Shown: piece by piece, positions 34,092 to 42,238 of the stretch | Numbering within the stretch: the stretch's first letter is position 1 | How the letters are laid out: each line of letters starts with the position of its first letter | Origin: Streptomyces fildesensis | GTDB lineage: Bacteria > Actinomycetota > Actinomycetes > Streptomycetales > Streptomycetaceae | Direction: 5' to 3' | Assembly (NCBI RefSeq): GCF_016107395.1 | Contig: NZ_JAAIKO010000017.1 | Location: 62,001-126,000 of the forward strand | DNA length: 64,000 nt | The notes under the pieces: model-generated | What the model saw: the letters and a program-made list of their open reading frames with translations, nothing else | The model's database searches: none | Told to the model about the DNA's origin: nothing | Program-made: the position numbers and the translations under genes

Positions 34092-35297
34092 ATGATTCGC
34101 ATGCACGACCCCTTCCGCAGAGCGCAGTTGGCCATCGCGGCGCTGTTCCTCTTTCTCGGGTTCCAGTACGCCACCTGGGTCTCACGGCTGCCCGCGCTGA
34201 AGACGGACCTCGACCTGAGCGCGGCGCAGGTCGGCCTGCTGCTGATGGCAGGTGGTGCGGGGGCGGTGATCTCGTTCCCGCTGGTTCCGCCGGCGATGAA
34301 GCGGCTGGGCTCCCGGCTGGTGTCGCTGCTGTCCGCCCTCGCCCTGGGCCTGATCCTGCTGGTCCTGGCCGTGACGCCGAACTACCCGGTCACCCTGCTG
34401 GTCATCTGCCTCGACGGCGTGGCGGTGGGCTTCCTCAACGTCGCGATGAACGCGCAGGGAGCCGCGCTCGAAGTCCAGTACGGGCGGACCGTGATGGCCA
34501 GGTTCCATGCCACGTTCAGCGCGGGCTCGCTCTCCGCGGCGCTGCTCGCCGTCGGCGTGAACCTGTTCACCTCGTCCTTGGCGGTGCACTTCACGGCGGC
34601 CGCCCTGCTGTTGCTGCTCGCGGTGGGCCTGACGCAGTCCGGGCTGCTGCCGCAGGACCAGCAGCCGGACGCCACGCCGGAGAAGGCGGCGGAGCAGGCG
34701 GCGGACTCCGCGTCGGAGCAAGAGGAGCAGCCGAAGCGCCGGCTGGTCCTGCCGACCCGGGTGACCATCTGGATGGGCCTCGCCATGGTGTTCGGCACCG
34801 TGACCGAAGGTGCGATGAACGACTGGTCCTCCCTCTACCTGAAGGACATCGCCGAGGCGGGACCGAAGGTGACACCGCTGGGGATCGCCGTGGTCTCCGG
34901 AATGATGGTGCTCGCCCGGATCTTCGCCGACGGCTGGCGCGCCCGCTGGGGCGACGGACGGATCGTCGTGGCCGGCAGCGCACTTGCGGGCGCCGGCCTG
35001 GCGGTCGCCCTGCTGGCCGGCGGTGTGCTCCCCGCGCTCCTGGGGTTCGCCTGCGTGGGCCTGGGCGTCGCGGCCGTCACACCGTGCGTCTACGTCGCCG
35101 CGGCCCGGCAGGGGCCGGACGCGTTGGCCCTGGTCGCCGCGATGGGGACGATCGGCCTGCTGGCCGGACCGCCCGTGATCGGCTTCATCGCGAGCGGCAG
35201 CAGTCTGACGTGGGGCATGGGCGCCATCGCGGTCTCAGCGGCACTGGTCTCCCTGTGCGCCACCCGGATCCGCTGGTCCGCCTTGGTCCCCGCCTGA
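34092..35297 (+). CDS. MFS transporter of the decarboxylase/hydroxylase cluster
   Basis: 401 residues, 12 hydrophobic helices. The N-terminal helix contains FLFLGFQYATWVSRLPALK, as in the YbjJ/FucP-like MFS group, and the central loop is acidic/Gln-rich. Lying 83 bp after the acetyltransferase on the same strand, it is the best candidate for exporting the cluster's product or giving self-resistance; this is inferred from position. It has a possible own promoter. Confidence 0.86.
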   Translation: MIRMHDPFRRAQLAIAALFLFLGFQYATWVSRLPALKTDLDLSAAQVGLLLMAGGAGAVISFPLVPPAMKRLGSRLVSLLSALALGLILLVLAVTPNYPVTLLVICLDGVAVGFLNVAMNAQGAALEVQYGRTVMARFHATFSAGSLSAALLAVGVNLFTSSLAVHFTAAALLLLLAVGLTQSGLLPQDQQPDATPEKAAEQAADSASEQEEQPKRRLVLPTRVTIWMGLAMVFGTVTEGAMNDWSSLYLKDIAEAGPKVTPLGIAVVSGMMVLARIFADGWRARWGDGRIVVAGSALAGAGLAVALLAGGVLPALLGFACVGLGVAAVTPCVYVAAARQGPDALALVAAMGTIGLLAGPPVIGFIASGSSLTWGMGAIAVSAALVSLCATRIRWSALVPA

Positions 35298-35354
35298 CCG
35301 GCTCCCACCGCGCGGCCCGGCACTGCGACCCTGCGACATCGTCGAAGCCGCCTC

Positions 35355-38300
35355 TCAATCACCCTCCGGGCAGCGGGCATCCGCTGCCCGGAGGCGTCCC
35401 GCCAGCGTGTGCGCACCCCCTCCGGAATCCGCCACGGTCTTCAGCTGCCGGTCGAGGTCCGCACGGGCGGTCAAGGACATCACCCATCCGAGCGGAGCCT
35501 GGGCTCCGGGGCCCCGGACATTCGCGAAGCGCAGGTAGTTGCGGCAGCCGAAGGCCTCGTAGACACGCTGGCGGGCGTTCGCGTCCTTGGTGGCGGCGGC
35601 CTGCCGCAGGCTCTGGACAGGGACCGACAACTCATGGGGGCGTCCGGGCGCCGCCGTTGCGGCCACGCTGTTGTAGCCGTTGTCGATCTGTACGAACACC
35701 AGCCTGACCTTGTGGGCCGGCGGTGCGCTCAACGGGCAGGCAGCGGGCTTCCTCTGGTGGTACACCATCGCGTTGCCGCAGTCCACCAGCTCCTTGAGCT
35801 CCTGATGGAGGTCGATGGCCGTCAGGCTGCCGGTGCCCTCCACGTAGCCGCCGTCGACCACCGACATCGAGGCATCCGTCCCACATTTTCCGGCGGTGAG
35901 CCGGCCGGAAGGAGTGATGTACGGAAAGCGTGCCGACAGCATCGCCGCGGTGGAGCGGTTGATCTCCTGCGGGGCGCAGAGGAATCCACCTCGGACATCG
36001 ATGAGGGTGGGCCCGCCATCGTTCCGCTCGCCGGGACTCAGGTCGCTGGAGCTGGTTTCCTCAGGGCGCCGGGTGCAGGAGGTCGGACCGATCGGCCGGT
36101 CGAAGGCCCCCAGCTGGACGGGGGCCGTGAGGACCCGGCAACCGCTCTCGACGGCCGTGCCGTTGAGGAGGGCGAGCGGGGTCCAGGCGGTCCCCGGCTG
36201 CTGCCAGGTGGCGTAGAAGGAGCCTGCCAGCTCCCCCTGGCTGCGCTCCCAGGACTCCTCCATCACGGCAGCCCGGTCCTTGCCGGGGAATCCGATGAAC
36301 GAGCGCGGCAGGTCCACGAACGTCATCCAGGCCAGCGCCCCGGAGAGGTGGTCGGTGCCGAAGACCCGCTCGTGACTGTGGGGGTCGGCCTTCCGGGGGC
36401 GGGACAGCCAGGAGACCGCGCCGAGGCTTCCGCCGGAGATGCCGCTGACCGCGAACACCGGCGCGCGGCCGTCCGTCCGGGCGCACCCGGAGCCCTTGGG
36501 CGGCTCGACCGGCGTCGGCGGGAACAGCTTGTCCAGAACCCCGCTCGTCCAGTACGCGGCGCGGATGCCGCCGCCGGACGCGGCAACGACCACCAGCGGC
36601 AGACGGCCTGCCTGCGGGGCGTTCGCGCAGTTGGCGGCCAGCCACTTCTCGAACTGTCCGGCCAATTCCCGCGAGGGGGCCAGCGGGGCCCTGCTTTCTC
36701 TCACCCGCACATCGTGGTTGCCCGTCGTGTCGAGGACTGCGGCGAGCACGAACCAGGCGAGGAGGAGGGTGAAGGCCGGAGTGCGGGACAGGCCGAGGGC
36801 CCGGAACCCGGCCACCGGCGTGTTCAGCTCCGCCCAGCGCTGCATTTCGTTCAGCACGACCAGCGCGAGACTCAGGAAGAGTGTCACGACCGCGAGGGGT
36901 CCGACATGGGAGGGCAGGAACCCGCTCCGTCCCCAGGTCAGCGTGGAGAGGCACACCACCGCGAAGACCGCGCACCCTCCAGCGAGCAGGAAGTACAGTC
37001 CTGACCGGCCGTTGCCCGCGTCAGGCGGTTGGGCCCAGCCTTGGTTTCCGCCCTCGAACCCGTTCAGGATGCTCGGCATCGCGATGCCGAGCACGACGCT
37101 CCCCGCGCCGACCACGATCAGCGCGATCGCGGCAGAGCGGCGCGGGCCGACCACCGCGGTGGCCACGGCCGCCCGAACGGCGAACACCCCGAGAACGACG
37201 AACGGTAGTGCAGCAACGCGGCGGGCCGTTCGCCGCAGTGCGTCCCGCCGTTCGCCTTCGGGGATCCCGGCCCGGTCGTCCGCGTCCGCTCTCGCGGCGG
37301 TGAGCCCGGGCTCACCGCCGCTGGGCCGCCGCAGCCTCGCACCCGCCAGCAGAGACAGGACGAAGACCAACCCGAGCAGGGCTGCCGGGGCCCACAGCCT
37401 GTGCCAACTCGCCCCCAGGAGCAAGCCCAGACAGGCCAGGGCGAAGGCAAGGACCAGGATGGTCAGCTGGCGCACGGGCGGCCGGCCCTCGTCATCGGTC
37501 AGGACAGTGCGGTGCACGCTGCGCCAGAGCAGCAGCGAGAAGACGAGTACGGCCACCGGAGTCCACACCGCGGTGCCACAGTGATCCAGCAGGCCGAGCA
37601 GGGCGTCCTGCACCTGGTCGGTGCCCGCCCCGGTCAACAGGATCAGCAGGACGGCCGTGACGGCCAACTGGAGGCGGACCGGGACCACGTCCTTCCAGCG
37701 ATACCAGCCCCGGCAGACCCTGCTGTGGACGGTCAACATCGCCAGGAGCAGCACCGCCAGGAAGACGGCCGCCCACTTGACGATCGCCGCGAAGCCCGCG
37801 ATGTCGTTGAGGAGATCGATACGGTATGGGGTCAACGACTTGAGGGACAGCGCGAACTGACAGGCGTCCTCGACGAGTTCCGATCCCACCAGTAGCGCCA
37901 CCAGCACCCACAGCCATGGACGGGCGGTGGCCCTTTCCAGTGCGGTGGCCGTCGAGACGTTCGCATCGGCGACAGAGGGCGGGATCCGCCGCAGATACGA
38001 CATGACCCGGACGAACAAGAACGTGTACAGAGCAACCAGGCAAAGGTCCAGGACGACATACGTCCGCATCAGCAGCCGGGCCTTGGCACCGAAGGGACCC
38101 GCCTTGATGTGGTCGTGCGCCGAGGCGTTCTCGAAGGCCTTCACGCACTCGCTCACCCGGTCGAACGGACCCGGATCGCCGTTCGCTGCGCGGGCGGTGG
38201 CGGCGTCCTCCGCGTTCGGGATGTCCTGGGTCCACACGCACCAGGCCGTCCGCCGGTCGTTGCGTACGTCTCCGGACAGGGTGTCGATCCGGAATTGCGA

Positions 38301-38453
38301 GCCCAAGGTGGCCGCCGGATAGCCGGGCGCCTCGATCCTCCCGAGAGCACTGTCCAGCTGGAGCACCGCGACGATGAGCAGGAGCAGGAGAACCACCGCG
38401 CCGGGCAGCCACCCCCTTCGCCACGCGGCCCGAATCCAGGTGAACAGGGCCAT
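35355..38453 (-). CDS. Very large membrane protein with C-terminal patatin-like domain
   Basis: 1032 residues. The first ~590 residues contain about ten or more hydrophobic segments with loops. The last ~430 form a patatin-type hydrolase: SGGGIRAAY oxyanion loop near 626, GISGGS elbow near 671 (Ser nucleophile) and VVDGGYVEG near 866. Several cysteines in the catalytic half (GCARTDG, GCRVL, SCTRR, KCGTD) may form disulfides, suggesting it faces outward. The role is unknown; phospholipase activity on the membrane is plausible. The ATG at 38453 is chosen over the GTG at 38459 because GAGG is spaced five bases ahead. Confidence 0.82.
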   Translation of the reverse strand: MALFTWIRAAWRRGWLPGAVVLLLLLIVAVLQLDSALGRIEAPGYPAATLGSQFRIDTLSGDVRNDRRTAWCVWTQDIPNAEDAATARAANGDPGPFDRVSECVKAFENASAHDHIKAGPFGAKARLLMRTYVVLDLCLVALYTFLFVRVMSYLRRIPPSVADANVSTATALERATARPWLWVLVALLVGSELVEDACQFALSLKSLTPYRIDLLNDIAGFAAIVKWAAVFLAVLLLAMLTVHSRVCRGWYRWKDVVPVRLQLAVTAVLLILLTGAGTDQVQDALLGLLDHCGTAVWTPVAVLVFSLLLWRSVHRTVLTDDEGRPPVRQLTILVLAFALACLGLLLGASWHRLWAPAALLGLVFVLSLLAGARLRRPSGGEPGLTAARADADDRAGIPEGERRDALRRTARRVAALPFVVLGVFAVRAAVATAVVGPRRSAAIALIVVGAGSVVLGIAMPSILNGFEGGNQGWAQPPDAGNGRSGLYFLLAGGCAVFAVVCLSTLTWGRSGFLPSHVGPLAVVTLFLSLALVVLNEMQRWAELNTPVAGFRALGLSRTPAFTLLLAWFVLAAVLDTTGNHDVRVRESRAPLAPSRELAGQFEKWLAANCANAPQAGRLPLVVVAASGGGIRAAYWTSGVLDKLFPPTPVEPPKGSGCARTDGRAPVFAVSGISGGSLGAVSWLSRPRKADPHSHERVFGTDHLSGALAWMTFVDLPRSFIGFPGKDRAAVMEESWERSQGELAGSFYATWQQPGTAWTPLALLNGTAVESGCRVLTAPVQLGAFDRPIGPTSCTRRPEETSSSDLSPGERNDGGPTLIDVRGGFLCAPQEINRSTAAMLSARFPYITPSGRLTAGKCGTDASMSVVDGGYVEGTGSLTAIDLHQELKELVDCGNAMVYHQRKPAACPLSAPPAHKVRLVFVQIDNGYNSVAATAAPGRPHELSVPVQSLRQAAATKDANARQRVYEAFGCRNYLRFANVRGPGAQAPLGWVMSLTARADLDRQLKTVADSGGGAHTLAGRLRAADARCPEGD

Positions 38454-38545
38454 GGGCACCTCTTGGTCGTCGTCGCGCTCGGCTGTCCGATGGCCTCAGT
38501 CTGGCGGCGAAAACGGTGGAATCAAGGATGAAACACCGAGAGACG

Positions 38546-39940
38546 TCACGGACGTGGCGCGGTCTCGCTGTGGTCCTCGTGCGCGGTAGCGCGTCCACCC
38601 GATCTGCGCGGTGCGCGCAGTGCGTGGAGTCCGGCGGCGGCTGTGCCGAGGCACAGTGCGGTGGCGCTGTACGCCAGTGACGTGCGGACGCCGATGACGG
38701 CGCCCAGGAGGCCGACGGTGAAGCCGCTGCCGGCGCGCAGGCCGTTCGCGGACATGCCGTAGACGCCGAGGACCCGGCCGCGGTCGGCGGCCGGTGCGAG
38801 CAGTTGAACGACGGTCTGGCCGATCGACATCGAGGCGAGGTTGGCGACGCCGCCGACCAACAGGAGCGCCAGGGCGAGGGGGTAGCTGGTGGTGAGCGCG
38901 AAGAGGATGCTGGTCACGCTGTAGAGGACGGTGCTGAGGACGGCGGCGGCCACACGGGGCCTGACCCAGCCGGTGGCTTCCAGCACGATGCCGCCGATGA
39001 CGCCGCCGGCGCCGTTGGCGAAGAGCAGGACACCGTAGGCGGTGCCCGCGCCGCCGGCCCCCAGGTCGTGGGCGAAGATCGGCATTGAGGACTGTATGGA
39101 CGAGCCGACGAAGAACGAGCCCAGGCCGGCCAGGATGATCATGCTGACCAGGGTGGGGTTGGATCCGACTTCCCGGAGTACACGCAGTGATTCGAGGGCT
39201 CCGACCCGGGGGCGGCTGTGCCGGTCCCGGGTGTGGCCGGTGAACTTGGTGCGGAAGAGGAAGAGCGTGAGCGGCAGGTAGAAGGCGATGTTGGCGAAGA
39301 TGCCGGCGGTCGGGCCGAGCCCCAGCAGCAACGCCGACCCGATCACCGGCCCGAACAGCACACCCAGGCTGCGGAACGTCGCGTTCAGGCGCACCGCACT
39401 GGGCAGTTCCGACGGGCCGACGAAGTCGTGGAGCATCAACTGCTCGCCCGGACCCCACAGTGATCCGGCCAGGCCGTGCAGGACGAGCAGCACGCACGCC
39501 TCCCACATGTGCAGCGTGCCGGTGAGGAACAGGATTCCCCAGGCGGCGGAGACGCCCATGAAGACCACCTGGGCCACCTGGATGACGCGGCGGCAGTCGT
39601 AGCGGTCGGCCAGCGAGCCGAACCACATCGAGAGCAGCAGGAACGGCACCCAGTGGCTGATCACCTGAAAGCCGGTCAGCGCCGGTGAGTGGAACGTCTG
39701 CCAGAGCACCCAGTACGTGATGACGTGTTCGATGTTGTCGGCCATCATCGCCAGCATCGAGCCGAGGAGGTAGGGCCGGCAGTCACGGTTGCGCAGGGCG
39801 GCGAACCGGCGGGACGTGTTCGCCGGGGGTGGTGGTGCCGCGACCGATGGTGCTGCAAGCGACGGTACGGCGAGCTCCGCGTCGGGCGCGGTCGCTTCCC
39901 GCTCGGATATGTGGGTGGAGATTCCGCAGGCGGCACACAT
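38546..39940 (-). CDS. MFS transporter (DHA-type)
   Basis: 464 residues. A ~60-residue N-terminal tail begins MCAACGISTHISE, with a CxxC pair, then Pro/Ala-rich linker. The membrane part has 12 helices and the motif GSLADRYDCRRVIQVAQ. The ATG at 39940 has GGAGGAG nine bases upstream; the longer frame from 40009 is less likely. It is transcribed with or just after the O-methyltransferase and before the large patatin gene, all on the minus strand. An efflux role is inferred. Confidence 0.86.
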   Translation of the reverse strand: MCAACGISTHISEREATAPDAELAVPSLAAPSVAAPPPPANTSRRFAALRNRDCRPYLLGSMLAMMADNIEHVITYWVLWQTFHSPALTGFQVISHWVPFLLLSMWFGSLADRYDCRRVIQVAQVVFMGVSAAWGILFLTGTLHMWEACVLLVLHGLAGSLWGPGEQLMLHDFVGPSELPSAVRLNATFRSLGVLFGPVIGSALLLGLGPTAGIFANIAFYLPLTLFLFRTKFTGHTRDRHSRPRVGALESLRVLREVGSNPTLVSMIILAGLGSFFVGSSIQSSMPIFAHDLGAGGAGTAYGVLLFANGAGGVIGGIVLEATGWVRPRVAAAVLSTVLYSVTSILFALTTSYPLALALLLVGGVANLASMSIGQTVVQLLAPAADRGRVLGVYGMSANGLRAGSGFTVGLLGAVIGVRTSLAYSATALCLGTAAAGLHALRAPRRSGGRATAHEDHSETAPRP

Positions 39941-40017
39941 CCTCGGTCTCCTCCTCTCGGGATCGGCCCACCGCGGGATCGCGGCGGAACGGGTGAGCGC
40001 CGCGATCACCCGGTGAG

Positions 40018-40087
40018 CGGGTCGGCCTGTACGGGGCCCGGGTCGGCCTGTGCAGGGGCCGGGTTCGGCCTGTACGGGGCCCGGTTC
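40018..40087. repeat. ~23-bp tandem repeat between MFS and methyltransferase genes
   Basis: Three imperfect units of ggtcggcctgtacggggcc with spacer variation lie in the leader of the MFS gene. They may be slippage products. Confidence 0.65.
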
Positions 40088-40193
40088 GGCGGATTCCGTT
40101 GGCCGGGACCATGATCCGTCCCGTGGGACGTGATGATGACAGCGGGGTACCGCCGGCGGCTATCGGCCCGGTGGTTGTCCGCTCAACCGCCGT

Positions 40194-40856
40194 TCAGAGG
40201 CGGCAGCTGATCTCCATGCCGTCCTCGACGGGGAAGGTCACGCTCTGGTAGCCGTTCGCCGGCGTGCGCACGTACTCCAGGTACGGGCCCAGGGCGGGCA
40301 GGTCGACGTCATCGGCCACGACGAGGGTGCCGGGCTTCAAGTGCGGTTCCAGTAGCCCCAGTACGGGAAGACAGAGGTCCTTCCAGCCGTCGAGCAGGAC
40401 GAAGTCGGCGGGGACGCCGAGCCGGCCGAGGGTGTCGCGGGCGTCGCCCTCCAGCACGGTCACCACGTCCTCCAGGCCGGTCCCGGAGAAGGTGAGGCGA
40501 GCTGCCGCGATCTTGGCCTCGCTCAGTTCCGTGGTGACGACGCGCCCGGTGCCGTTGTCCCGGACTGCGGCCGCCAAGTACAGCGTGGAGATCCCGAAGG
40601 ACATGCCGAACTCGACGACGGTGGCCGGCCGGATCGCCCTGACCAGGTTGTAGAGCAGTTGGCCACCCGCTGCGGAGATCGGCATGTAGACCTCGGCCAC
40701 GGCGTCGGCGTGCTCCTGCGGTGTCGGCCATCCGCGGTCGCCGTGCCGCCCGGCCATGATGCGGGCCACGGTCGCGTCGTCCTGCGCCGCCTCCGCGAAC
40801 ATCCGGCGCAGGGCGGCCTCGACACGGGGGTCGGTAAGGGTGCTGGTGTGCGTCAT
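40194..40856 (-). CDS. SAM-dependent O-methyltransferase (class I, catechol-OMT-like)
   Basis: 220 residues. SAM-binding motif I is VVEFGMSFGISTLYLAAA, then TTELSEAK, and GDARDTLG with FVLLDGWKDL as motif III. This resembles the Methyltransf_24/COMT-type small-molecule methyltransferases. It is divergent from a TetR gene and a strong 27-bp palindrome lies between them, so induction by a ligand is likely. Downstream on the same strand is an MFS exporter, a common resistance arrangement (modify and export). Confidence 0.88.
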   Translation of the reverse strand: MTHTSTLTDPRVEAALRRMFAEAAQDDATVARIMAGRHGDRGWPTPQEHADAVAEVYMPISAAGGQLLYNLVRAIRPATVVEFGMSFGISTLYLAAAVRDNGTGRVVTTELSEAKIAAARLTFSGTGLEDVVTVLEGDARDTLGRLGVPADFVLLDGWKDLCLPVLGLLEPHLKPGTLVVADDVDLPALGPYLEYVRTPANGYQSVTFPVEDGMEISCRL

Positions 40857-40865
40857 GGTTCTAGG

Positions 40866-40892
40866 CTAGACGCACCGTTGCGTTGCGTCTAG
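40866..40892. promoter_or_regulatory. 27-bp palindrome, TetR operator
   Basis: CTAGACGCA and TGCGTCTAG are perfect complements with a 9-bp centre. The site lies ten bases from the methyltransferase ATG and about 90 from the TetR start, so the divergent TetR protein should bind here. Confidence 0.72.
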
Positions 40893-40980
40893 GGCGAGGT
40901 CTATCCTGGGGCAAAGCACAGGCGGCACAGCAGGTTCGGCAGAAACCGCCGAGGAGAGCACCGCCGAGGAGGACACCGTC

Positions 40981-41661
40981 GTGACGAGCAGTGGCGTGGC
41001 GGGCAGTGACCTGACGGGCAATGACCTGGCGGGCCGAGTTGCAAAGGGCGCCGCACCGGACAGCTCCGTCGGCACCGCGGGCCGGGGCCACCACGGGAAC
41101 CGTCACGGGAGGAGCGCGAAGGCCCGGCAGTCGGTACTGGAAGCGGTCGACGACCTGCTCGCCGAGAAGGGGTTCGCGGGCGTCACGGTGGAAGGCATCG
41201 CGGCGCGTGCCGGCGTGGCCAAGCAGACGATCTACCGCTGGTGGAACACCAAGACCGACATCCTCATGGAGGCTTTCCTCCAGGACGTGACCGAGGAACC
41301 CGCCCCGCCGGACCACGGCGACGTCGCCCGCGATCTGCGCGACCACCTGAGCTGGCTCGCCGCTTTCCTCAGCCGGTCCGATTCCGGAGCCGTCCTCAAG
41401 GCACTGATGGCCCAGGCACAACTCGACCCGGTCTTCGCCGCCGACCTCCAGGGCCGGTACCTGGACGAACAGCGCCGCCGCGACCGCCTCCCCCTGGACC
41501 GCGCCGTGGACCGCGGCGACCTGCCCGCCGGCCTGGACGTCGCAGCCGAGACGGACCAAATCGTGGGCCCCGTCTACTACCGCTTCCTGGTGGCCGGCGA
41601 ACCGATCGACCGCGCCTTCACCGACCGGCTCGTGGACGCCTTCCTTCACCGCGCGCACTGA
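40981..41661 (+). CDS. TetR-family regulator
   Basis: 226 residues. A Gly/Ser-rich low-complexity head of ~40 residues precedes the HTH near 48-95 (VLEAVDDLLAEKGFAGVTVE and AGVAKQTIYRWWNTKTDIL). The C-terminal ligand domain resembles TetR_C_11. It starts with GTG; a later start, for example nearer KARQSV, is possible. It probably represses the divergent O-methyltransferase and perhaps the MFS gene through the palindrome between them. Confidence 0.9.
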   Translation: MTSSGVAGSDLTGNDLAGRVAKGAAPDSSVGTAGRGHHGNRHGRSAKARQSVLEAVDDLLAEKGFAGVTVEGIAARAGVAKQTIYRWWNTKTDILMEAFLQDVTEEPAPPDHGDVARDLRDHLSWLAAFLSRSDSGAVLKALMAQAQLDPVFAADLQGRYLDEQRRRDRLPLDRAVDRGDLPAGLDVAAETDQIVGPVYYRFLVAGEPIDRAFTDRLVDAFLHRAH

Positions 41662-41706
41662 CTCTGCGCGCACTGACACCGCCCGCACTGACACCGCGCG
41701 CACTGA
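41655..41706. repeat. ~16-bp tandem repeat after the TetR gene
   Basis: gcgcgcactgacaccg-like units recur about four times directly after the TetR stop. Confidence 0.6.
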
Positions 41707-41754
41707 GCGGACCGCGCGGACAGCACGGGCTGAGGCTGCAGAACACAGCCTCCG

Positions 41755-42099
41755 CTAGACGGTTCCCGACCCCCGACCCCCTTGCGGACAGGGGTCACGG
41801 GGCGGCCAGTTGGCTTCCCTCAGCGCCGCGATCGCGTGCAGGGTCTCATCGGTGCAGGCGGCCAACAGGCCCCGGGGAGTGCGGACGCTCCACAGATTTC
41901 CCGAGCGGGGTTCGGCTCTACCCAGAGGGAGCGGACGCGTGATGTCGGTGACGTCCTGGATGACCACCGCACCGTCGGACCGTGCGGCACTGTAGCTGCG
42001 GCCCATGCACTTGAGAGCCGTGGGCCGCGAGGTGATCTCATCGAGCCCCAGGCTGCGCATCCCTGACTCGGCTTTCGCTCCAGGAACCAGACCCAGCAT
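41755..42099 (-). CDS. Hypothetical protein, 114 aa
   Basis: The frame begins MLGLVPGAKAESGMRSLGL and includes GRSYSAARSDGAVVIQDVTD and SVRTPRGLLAACTDETLHAI. It has no signal peptide or membrane helix and no recognised family. The ATG at 42099 is chosen because GGAGG lies seven bases ahead; an ATG at 42141 or 42153 would add 14-18 residues. It sits alone between the TetR and glpD genes. Composition and codon use are protein-like. Confidence 0.6.
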   Translation of the reverse strand: MLGLVPGAKAESGMRSLGLDEITSRPTALKCMGRSYSAARSDGAVVIQDVTDITRPLPLGRAEPRSGNLWSVRTPRGLLAACTDETLHAIAALREANWPPRDPCPQGGRGSGTV

Positions 42100-42238
42100 C
42101 ACGCCGCCTCCATTACCTTGTGTGATCGACTGGTACCTCATAGTAGTCGCCACGAATTGGCCGGACGCATCCCCCGCGTGCTCGCCCGTCCACGACGCCT
42201 GCGCGTGAGTCCACGCCCAGGCCCGTGGTGACCGACCC

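Noticed and set aside
36439-37584. 381-codon plus-strand frame opposite the large patatin gene
   Set aside because: Ser/Arg/Thr-rich shadow; the minus-strand patatin motifs are decisive.
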